From positions 16,238,698 to 16,302,697 of the forward strand of contig CM022670.1 in assembly GCA_012295275.1 (NCBI GenBank): 64,000 nucleotides of DNA, given 5' to 3'. Each line of letters begins with the position of its first letter. The first letter of the stretch is position 1. The DNA comes from Chrysomallon squamiferum (taxonomy: Eukaryota > Mollusca > Gastropoda > Neomphalida > Peltospiridae). Shown piece after piece: positions 54,379 through 64,000 of this stretch. The translations under genes were made by a program, and so were the position numbers. The notes beneath the pieces were generated by a model. That model did no database searches. It worked only from the letters and a program-made list of their open reading frames with translations, and was not told the DNA's origin.

Positions 54379-55400
54379 TTACTCTCTAGACTGGTAAAAC
54401 AGAATGTAACCTGATTCAGAGTTTTTTTGCATGTCTGACGGAATTCCATAAAACTCTTCTATTTGCGAAGCATCAATTTTCTGAAATTGAAAAATGAAAG
54501 TTTTTTTTAACACATTGATGTTACAACAGCAAAATCAAGACAAGATACTTTAAATCTCTTCTGCATCTTCAAGCAATATATACTAATATCAAATATCACT
54601 TTTCTTTTACACATTTTAAGTTTCTTCTTGCTACATACAAAGGACTAAATGCAATTGTTTCATTTTTTAAACTGTATATAAAATTAAAATTACATTTCAT
54701 ATCTTTTCTTTTTTCTTTCTTTAATTTTATTATGATTCTTTAATTTTTTGTTTGTTTATTTTGATTCTTTTATTTTTTGTTTGTTTATTTTTATTCTTTA
54801 ATTTTTCTTATTTTTTGCATCTTTAATGATCTGGAACAGTTTTCTCAAACACCACCAAAATTTTTGTTCTTGAACTCCTACTTCTGAACATTAAAGATGT
54901 ATGCAAACTATCTTTTCATTTCTAATTTACCAGTAAAGAGAACAGATGTGTAAATGAAACTGAAAGATGACACTGGGCTTTAATGTTAAAAAAATGAAAA
55001 ACAGCGTAATAAACAGTAAACAATAAATATGAAAAGTAATATAGTAGAAAACATGAATATAATGCAATAAAAAAAATTATATATATATATATGCATAAAA
55101 TGTAATAAATGATAAACATGAAATGATAACAGAGAATAACAAAATGTGAAAATGATAAAAATGACTCCAGCTGTCATAAATTTGAAAGACATTTCTAAAA
55201 GACTTACATCAACAATATCATCATCAAAGAGTAGCCAGAAGCCATGGCTTTTCACAATGCTAATATAATGTCCTCTGTTAGGACCACTCCCACAATGCAC
55301 CACCACAGCAACAAGATCATACATTCTTTCAGGATTGCAGGCATCGTCAGACTGCAGAGAAAAATACATTATCATGATTATATGTGTGTGTGTGTGTGTG

Positions 55401-55450
<50 letters not shown>

Positions 55451-57679
55451 ATATATATATATATTTAGCACCTTTTTCATACTAAGTAAGTAAAAAAGAT
55501 ATGGATATAAACATAATGGATATAAAATAAACAAGTCTCCTCAAAAAACTGTTTAAAATAAAAAACAGAATAACTACATAAATAAAACAGAAAGTTGCAT
55601 AAAATGTATTACATAGACAGAAACATTTAGCAAGAGAACAAAACATTAAAATTTAACTTGTTACAAAAATCTACTGATACATTACAAAAAAGAATGAAAA
55701 TTTGTGTTAAAATATTGAAAGTTTAAAATGTTAAATAACAACACACTTACTGTATTGAACAATCTCAGTTCCAAAGGAAACACAACACGATAAGAAACCT
55801 TTATGTAGCGGCTGTACTGTTCCATGTATTTAAATCTCTTTAAATGTAAGGCTAAAATTTGTGGTAATTTCTTCACTCGCATTCTAAAATAAAAAAATTA
55901 AAAACTATGTTCTTTGTACCATTTCAATCCAATTTTGTCTTCTTAATTAAATATTACTGATACTATTACTATGGTATTTTTTATTTGTTTCTACATTATA
56001 CTTTGTTTAACTAGAGTGAAAGCTGATAAGTAATTTTTTTTAAGGAAATTAATGTTAACAAATGGATATTCATATTGTAAATTATTAAATGTTATATGAA
56101 ACAGTTTAGTACTGATAAAAATATTTAAAAAGCTTATCTTTTCATGATCTAAGTAGGCTGCCAAAATGTTTCTCAAAACCAAATAACCTAACCACCATAA
56201 TATAGCAAGTGTCCTGTTGACTAATGCTATTTAATTATTGACAGACGTCAATATTTAAAAATAATCTGAACTGCATGATGTCTACTTTTAGCTTGTTCTT
56301 GAATCCGAAATGTTCTTGATGTTTATTAGTAAGTTGATTTCTATGGGAGATGTTTAACATTCCACAAGCTTGCTTTTTAAAACCTATAAAAAATTCTCAT
56401 GAAACTGTTTATTTTGTGCTGAATTTTAACTTTATACTGAACATTCCTATTTTTTAGATTATTATTATTTTTTTTTTAAATCAAAATATTGATGCTAATG
56501 TTTGTCTAATGGTTTTTGTTTAAATACCTTTTCTGGGCTTCCTGCTTGCTGCAGCATACTTCACAATAATATTTGTGTTCAGCACACAGTGTTTCTGTAT
56601 TGCTGAATCCACGTAAGCAGTGGGTAATGGATGTATTCTGTTCCACATCAACTGAGAGATCCAGGAAATCCTCATCCTTACTACTGACCTGTCAAAATAT
56701 ATTCTCTAGATGTCAATATCTCTGCTGGTTAAACACTAGATTTTATCTAATGAGTACAGACAATTTTAGGACTTTTAAAATACTGATTTAAAAAAAAAAA
56801 ATTATTTCATTATTTACATGCACGGGAATCTTTTCTATTAATATGTATCTGGTTGAATAATATGTATAAAAGTTATTCACAGCCATCAATTCCTTTGTTA
56901 ACAAAATTGAATCAAATGACTTACAGTTTCACAATTCAAGCAACGAGTTTCATTTGTCAATGTCCCTTGAAATATTTCATGCACCCATGTGGCATCAGCT
57001 TTAGGTTTGTCATCATTGGAAGGTTTAGGTTTATTGCCAAGTTTTTCTGCTAAAATACACCAATATACACGGAAATAGAAACTTTATCTTCTGAAGGAAA
57101 CAGTCAAACTCACTGTTTATCATTTACATATGCAATACAAATAGGCTATTCTGAAAAAGTGTAATTACACCAACATATTTAATTCTTATAAAAAGTAAAA
57201 TTTATGTCAGTTTCTAATAATTTTACATTAGAATAAAAGATATATCAATAACATAAAAGAAAAATCTGGCACTATTCAAACATACAAAATGTTACAATAG
57301 TTAAAAACACAACATTCTATTTAGAAACTGATAATTATAGTAATGATAGAAAATAAGAGACTGCTGATAATGCTGTTAAAGATATGCTACCTTGTAAGAG
57401 ATCAGCGACAGTATTGAGTAGATAATTCAAAAATTCATGAGCATCCTGTTGCATGTAGTTATCAAACTGCTCTGAAAAAACAAAAAACAAATATTTTGTT
57501 ATATCAGACTTCACATGGCTGGATGATTAGATTAAATCATTTTCCAAACAAAAACTCTACGAGATCAGACTTATTTTCTAATGAAAATCAATGATAAATA
57601 TTTTCTCAGTTTTTGATGATTGTTTTTTTTTTTTTTTCCTGAGTGTGTGTGTGTTTATGTGTGTTACTTTAAGTCATTT

Positions 57680-57712
<33 letters not shown>

Positions 57713-60526
57713 TAGACAAATAGGTATTTCAAATCGTTTACTATCTAGATGTATCTGACCACTGCTTAATCATTCCTGAGACGGTAAGTAATCAATGATT
57801 TAAGTGAAATAAATAAAATTTTGTCTACGTAGAACATTTAAATACCATTTTCTTTTCTTAGCCGTGTTATAAACTTTTTTGGTGCAATTGTTCCAACTTT
57901 CTTTTTCTGTGTTGCTATGCTACAAAAGAGGTCTGCAAGACATGTAAGTAATGTTTCCTTTTTCTGATTCTTTTGATGCTGTTTGTACTGCAGCACTTTT
58001 TCTCGAAATGATCGACAGAAATACAGGGCCTGAAGCACTGAGTTGCAATAACATGTGTTCCCAAACTGAAATCAAAAAGTAAACAAAACAAGGAAAATTA
58101 ATATTAACTGAAGGTATTGTGATTATTATTTTTATTGATTATTTTATCACCACATAACAACAGAATCAGTCCTTGTAGGAATGTCTGTAGAGCTTTTCAT
58201 TCATTCCATTTAACAAGTTTATTAAAGGCTTTGCTACATGATTTCATGTCTATCAGAGAGCACTTATTTTATATTTTAAAAAAAAGAAGAATTTTAAATG
58301 TCTGATACAAAATATCAGTGTCTATTAAAATGTGTTAATTAACCAGTAAATGTTTGTTCATTTTGTAATGAAACAGTTATGGTGTAACTTTAGCATTAAG
58401 TTAATTAGTACAAACTTCCAATTCTAACCTATATTATACCACTGATCTTATATTATTGATTTACATAAACAAAACATTGTAACATAATGCAAATAAACAT
58501 TTTTAAACATATTTTATGTTTTGTTTTCTTTCTTAATTTTAAGTAAATTATAATTTAATGTATTGAAAATAAACATTCTATTAAAATATTATTATTAATA
58601 ATTCTGAGTTAATTTTGATGTTGTTTTCTCTTGACAAAGAAAGTATTTCCAATTTTTAATTAAAAAATAATTAATAAAAATGTTTTATGTGATTGGAGTT
58701 ACATTGGTTAGACATATCTCTGAGTATTAATGAAATGGATATAGATAAAAGTAAAAATACATATTTATGAAAGTGAAAAGTTTGGAATAATACTTACATT
58801 GACAAGGCCAAAGTAATGTTCATTTACTGGGAATTGTTCTGAACCTATTTCCTTCTCCAGCTGGGAAGCATTCGCTCCCTGAAATATTGAAATAAAAAAA
58901 ATACTTTCTTTTTAATATTTCATCATAAATCAGAAAAATGGAGTGAAAGTAAAAATGTTAGTATATTTAACAAGTCAATACAAAGTGTAAGAAATTCAAC
59001 AAATAAAGAGATTAATTAAAACGAGAGCTTTGATACAAATATGTATTACTAAACATAAAATCATAAAGCAATGAATTAACATTAACCCATCAAGGTTCAC
59101 AGAGGATCTGACAGACCCAAGTACATTTTTCCTTTAAATCTATTACTGAATGAATTCTATGGTGCTTTTGCAATTTCTTATACCTTAATAATAATAAATG
59201 TTCTGCGATTTTATTTTATTTTTCAAATAAATTTTAAGAAACAAAACTGGGTCTGTGAGACTGTGATTACTCCTGCATGCCAAATAATTCAGGCTCTAAA
59301 GAATTAAACTCTACTGGACAGTAATTTGGGAATTAAGCCAAAATAAAGAGGCATCATGGCATCAAGTTTATGTTAGTGGTTTAATACAAACAATATCTGT
59401 AATGTTGTGTTTCAGCAAAAACTAATCTGTAATAAAAATTAATAAGCTTTATTTGATCATTGTAGGCCATTATAAATAGTATAATCTTGTATTATCATAA
59501 AAATAAGCTGCTTTGGGGGGGTGAGGTTTTTTGAATATATGTTTAACCTTACTATGTCACCACTTGTACAGTAGAACCAATTTCACTAAGTTTTAAGGTT
59601 AATATAAACCAGTTTAAAGTACACATTTGAAATTTAATTCAATAATGACATTTAAGTGTAGAAAGCTTAAACAAATAATATTAGCATGGCAACACAGTAT
59701 GCAAAAACATAATAAAATTTCCCAAGCATATTTTCTGACGATTATAAGAGAAACATTACAGACTATGTTTTTCAAATAAGAAATTGAATTGATAATTTGT
59801 ATGTTAATGGCAATATGAAAACAAAAAAAAACTGTTTTATACAGAGCACAAGAGACCTGCATAAAACCTGTATGGTATGTAATGTGATTTTGTCATTCAT
59901 ACTGCCATAATAACAACTTTTCACAAATACAGATATATGTATGTATACATAAACATATAATTGTGTCACCAATTTAAAATGAATGTAATTTTTGTCTCTT
60001 CAATTATTTACCATTTTATTCACATAAAATTCTTACGCAACTTTAGGGAAAGCCCCAGCTTTGATGTTCAGCTTTTCTGTCAATAAAGAGAATAAGATTT
60101 TTTTTTTTTTTCATACATTATTAGTTGTTTTGTTTTGTTGTTTTTACCCCAGTAACTGCCTTCTGATTATAATATATAATATATTAAAACTAACGAACTA
60201 AATATTTGGAATGACAATTTTGATTTTAGCTTCATATTTTTTACTTTGGGTTTGTGGAGGTGTGTCATTCTGTGTATTTAAGGTTGCTGTTGTAGTTATT
60301 GCAGTGTTGTTATTTGTATCATATTTTCATTTATTTTGTTTTTCTCTTTTCTGTGTTCAGAACACACATTAATAAGGAAGATAACTATCCATTTCATTGC
60401 TTGAATTATGTTTAACATAGATGAAATTAATAGTGAATACAAATTTACAACAATTACTGTGTGACATAAAAGCTTTGAACATGCATATATACTATATCAG
60501 GATATTCAGCATACTTAATACTTGAA

Positions 60527-60568
<42 letters not shown>

Positions 60569-61029
60569 TCGTTATTAACTCAGTTTCTGATATATTTTAG
60601 ATAACTTATTTTCTTATTTAAATACCGTTTCTTACTTTTTTCCAAAATAATAAATAACATTTAACTACTACAGATAATTTCTGTAAAAAATAGCCAGACA
60701 TTTTCTTACTCTTAATGACGAGATAAATCAATTAGCTAGAGATTAATTAAGTAATCATGTTAATCAGCGTCTTCAGTTGTGAGGTATCTTTACGGTCGGT
60801 TAAATCTTAAGATCTAGTTTTAATATAATATAAAAATATTAATACCTATAGTATATTATGTGTATTTAAACTGTAGCAGTATTCTTACCTACTTCAGAGT
60901 ATAACAACAACAAACACTATTTTAGGATTATCGGAATTTTCGAATACCTATGACTAAATTTAATTGGAATTATATTACAATGACTTAAAAATGCTTATTA
61001 AATATTTTATAACGGATTTTACGTACCAT
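54379..61029 (-). CDS. USP12/USP46: Ubiquitin carboxyl-terminal hydrolase USP12/USP46 (9 coding exons, 349 aa from the ATG)
   Basis: Exons: 61029-61027, 58878-58798, 58065-57846, 57471-57391, 57049-56925, 56688-56528, 55883-55751, 55351-55208, 54480-54379; all GT-AG and in phase. USP12 and USP46 are cysteine proteases that remove ubiquitin and are activated by WDR48 (UAF1) and WDR20. The Cys box [17 protein letters not shown] starts at residue 28, with catalytic C33. Zinc-knuckle pairs are C165/C168 and C212/C215. The His box [20 protein letters not shown] has catalytic H296, followed by FDDDIV. It ends [10 protein letters not shown], as in the family. Human proteins are 366-370 residues; the difference is a short N-terminus. 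The only ATG in the first exon is its last codon; upstream in-frame codons resemble the family N-terminus and could start at CTG 61068. Invertebrates usually have one gene for the USP12/46 pair. Confidence 0.96.
54711..54810. repeat. T-rich tandem repeat of about 33 nt in the last USP12/46 intron
   Basis: Units of the type GATTCTTTAATTTTTTGTTTGTTTATTT recur about two and a half times. Confidence 0.5.
55383..55448. repeat. Compound (TG)n(TA)n microsatellite in a USP12/46 intron
   Basis: About twelve TG units (55383-55406) directly followed by about twenty TA units (to 55448), just outside the exon that carries the catalytic His. Confidence 0.95.
60529..60566. repeat. Poly-A tract
   Basis: A run of 38 A residues inside the large first intron of USP12/46. 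No adjacent retrogene or SINE body with target-site duplication is evident. Confidence 0.9.
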
Positions 61030-61400
61030 GTCTTTCGCAATGCAACAAGACCCAATGTTTGCTGTCAGTGTCGTTATGACAGTTGTTTAAGCCACGTAAA
61101 TAAAATATAAAATATTTTACATATCAGAGAAAAAGGCACGCATGGCATCATTCAGTTTCCTTGGTCGGTGCCATATTGTTTTGTTATAGTATATTTTTTT
61201 TATATTATTATTTATATTTTACTCAATCTTGGAGAATTCTGGGAAAAAACACCGAAATAGTCTCGTTTAATATAAATGTTTGTAGTCTCGTTTAAATTAA
61301 TAGCCTAGAATACAAATTAAAGTATGCGCGTTTCTCAGGGCCGCTATGACCAATTAACTATGACTTCCGGGTGGGACAAAACTAACAACGAATAAACTCA
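61030..61400 (-). promoter_or_regulatory. USP12/46 promoter candidate
   Basis: CpG-containing sequence upstream of the first exon. It holds a CCAAT box (GACCAATTAA, about 61348-61357) next to an ETS-type site (ACTTCCGG, 61361-61368, which is CCGGAAGT on the minus strand). Both are common in TATA-less housekeeping promoters. Start site not located. Confidence 0.4.
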
Positions 61401-62173
61401 TACTTTTGTACAAAATAGGAAAGAGTGAAAAAGAAAAAGAAGCAAGATTTATAGATTTTATTTCAGTTAAAAATACAGTAGTAATATATATTTAAATATC
61501 AATATTATTAATGACATCAAAATGTCATATAAATTGAAATTATAAGATTGCTGTTGATATAAAATTATATGTAACTATAACTTTATTAGCTTACCCTAAC
61601 TTCGGAAAGCGATGTATAGAGATCCAAATTCATAATAACAATCAGACCACTTAAAATAAATACCTAATTACAAGCCTGAAAATATCTGTATAGATCCATC
61701 TTAACAGCATTATTATGATTATAGGCCCTTGGGCAAATTAATGGGCTGTAACAGAAAACATACACTAACACAATTTTAGTTTGTTTAATATCAAATATTA
61801 AGTGATTCCCCCTTTCTTTCATTTTTTTTATTTTTCTTTTTTTTCTTTCTGATTTTGTTGTTACCGTTGTTTTTGTTTGTTCATTTATTTATTTGGTTGC
61901 TCCTTCATTCAAATTGTATTTCAACTTTAGTATACTACAGTATTTACATAATGATAATGATAGCATGGCACAGCATGCATATATTGCACTAGCCTTAGAT
62001 CAGCTATCCAGTGCACCAGCGGCACTTCGTAATAATTATAACAGATGTAAATATAATTTAACATACAATACATACAATTAAATCCATATAAATAATAATA
62101 TTTATTTATTTATTTATTTATTACTCTTTTTATTTATTTATTATTAATTTATTATTATTATTTTTTTTTATTA

Positions 62174-62209
<36 letters not shown>

Positions 62210-64000
62210 TCAGACCAGTCTGGATATAGTTTTAGACAAATAAACGTTTTAATTCTTGATTTCACTCTATACCTGTATGTAAAATGACATTTAGTATAAA
62301 AGAGGACCAATCAATGTTCTCTTTGCCCTATCCGGAAATCACGAGTATTTGCCACAGCAGCAAAACAAATTTCGTTCTTTTCTTTTCGGCCATATTTGTT
62401 ACAAGGTGTGTGTTGGTAATGCTCTGTAGAATCTTTAATAATAATAACCCTATGCATCTTTTAAAAATAGTTGGATACAATTTTTTTTTTACTAGTAAAG
62501 GTTGTTACTTCCGTTCTGTTTTGAATTTAGAAACTAACAGGTTTAGTCTTGTAAAATCGATTGACAAATTTTAGAATAACCCACGTTCGGACGTTGGCAC
62601 GTGTTCCACTGTTTCACAGTGTTTGTTGTAGTTTTGTTTTTATTAATTCTTATAACTATAAAATAACACTAACAGTCTGTTGTTGCTAAATGTGTTCAAA
62701 ATGCTTTCCCGTTATAAAGATTCGTTACAAATCCGACCATAATTACGTTGCAGTGTCAAAATCAGAATCTGGAATGTAGAGATCCAGTGATGATTATCAT
62801 GATATTCATGATAATAATCATTTATACTAGTTACTGGCTACCACTATTACGGATGTTCATTAAATAAATAAAATAATACCAACATTATGAATATATAAAA
62901 GACCAGAGTTTGCAGATTATTAGTTTTCATAGAGTTGGTTGAATTACGTTAATAATAATACTGCATATGTAATAATTACTGCAAGTTTATTATTTTTATT
63001 TCATTATTTTAGAAGGTTTTATTTTATAGTATTTGATAATTGATTTTGGTCATTAAATATGTGCACATGCACCTGCATAAAATTATACTTTAAACAATGC
63101 CACAAAACATCGTATTTGATATAAATTGGGCTATTGTTTATATAAATGGGCTAGGACATATAAACACTGCATTTTGGTTCAACATATTATACCATTGTTT
63201 CTGAGTGGTAACAAGAAATATATTCAGAAAGTAAATTACATTTCAAACTACAGGAACAAATTCTGTGTGGAGATAAAGAATAATAAAATAGACATTTTTT
63301 ATCTTTTACAGATTGAATTTGATGGAAATAATCCCATTTGTTAACATAAAAAAATATGTACCAATTTATGTTTTTATGACAAATAGTTACTTTTATTTTT
63401 GGCTTTTTTTCTAATATTACAGTACCCACTTTCATGAATGTCTCCAACTCAAACCACTATATTAGAGTGTGTGTGTGTGTGTGTCTCTATATCAATAGCA
63501 ACATCATTCACATGTTTCTCTAAATAACAGAGAGAAATTAGTCTTTATTTACTTACATACTTCATATTCATATTTCGAAACAACAGAAAAGTTACATTAA
63601 TAGAATAGTTTATTTTTCCAAGATTTCTATCTGTCATTTTATAGTGTTGGTTTCTAAATATGTATATTCCAAATTTGGAATTTCTAACACAAATAGTTTT
63701 CATGCAGCAGCATCCACAAAATTTGAGGATAGTATGAGGAAATATGAAAAAATGTGATAAAAAAAATCAAATGAAGTTATATAAACCAAATTTCACTAGT
63801 ATGGCTATAAGGATGATGATATGCATTGTTATGTGTATATGCATTTCCTTCTGCAAAAAACCTGAATCATCTGAATTTTTTTTTTTTTTATATATATATA
63901 CATTTTCTAAATGGCCATGTAAAAAAACTAATAATCAATTTTGTTTATTCAGATTTTAATTTTTTTTGCCTAGCATGCCACCTTAACGTTGAATGACATT
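61401..64000. other. Right-hand intergenic region with one CpG-richer patch (about 62300-62780)
   Basis: No gene recognised. T-rich and (TTTA)n low complexity at 61800-61900 and 62098-62210, a (TA)n, and a (GT)n at 63466-63483. The patch 62300-62780 has more CpG than its surroundings plus ETS-like TCCGGAAAT and ACTTCCGT. On the minus strand an ATG in good context (AATATGGCC, about 62392) opens a 21-codon frame. It could be the promoter of a gene outside the window. Confidence 0.3.

Noticed and set aside
60529-60566. Poly-A tract as the tail of a retrotransposed copy
   Set aside because: No matching gene or SINE body upstream and no flanking target-site duplication; long homopolymers are common across this window.
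62284-62577. A 96-codon plus-strand frame in the right-hand CpG patch
   Set aside because: No family resemblance and no donor; the lower AT content explains fewer stops.

Overview
The window is nuclear DNA of an animal, most likely an invertebrate. The evidence is multi-exon genes with GT-AG introns of roughly 0.1 to 4 kb, very AT-rich introns full of homopolymer and dinucleotide runs, and proteins that are clearly metazoan (a BMP-type SMAD with the SSVS tail, USP12/46, MAT2B, SPCS3, GSTCD). A probable U12-type intron means the minor spliceosome is kept. I cannot fix the phylum; a lophotrochozoan or chelicerate would fit. No bacterial, viral, CRISPR or clear transposon gene is visible.

Layout, left to right: (1) 2.4-8.1 kb, minus: a 1421-residue protein with an acidic N-terminus, many AT-hooks and eight C2H2 zinc fingers, with a CpG-rich promoter candidate near 11.5 kb. 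(2) 14.3-18.8 kb, minus: SMAD1/5/8, with its promoter candidate at 22.75-23.24 kb. (3) 24.4-33.2 kb, plus: GSTCD, divergent from SMAD. (4) 34.8-40.2 kb, minus: a protein whose N-terminus looks like the Scm3/HJURP histone-chaperone domain, convergent with GSTCD. (5) 42.7-46.9 kb, plus: MAT2B, divergent from gene 4. (6) 48.9-51.6 kb, plus: SPCS3. (7) 54.4-61.0 kb, minus: USP12/USP46, convergent with SPCS3. The last 3 kb holds the USP12/46 promoter and one unexplained CpG-richer patch.

The genes do not form one pathway. They are ordinary cellular genes: BMP signalling, signal-peptide cleavage, S-adenosylmethionine supply, ubiquitin removal and chromatin binding. All exon boundaries were placed by hand from splice motifs, reading-frame continuity and protein-family resemblance. 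For all seven genes the phases add up to an open frame from start to stop.

Most worth following up: the candidate HJURP/Scm3 gene, with an in-frame TGA followed by 89 more open codons and a diverged inverted copy of its first exon 0.8 kb away; an AT-AG U12-type intron in SPCS3; a GC-AG intron in SMAD that the frame requires; a possible CTG start in USP12/46; and the repeat-built AT-hook zinc-finger protein.
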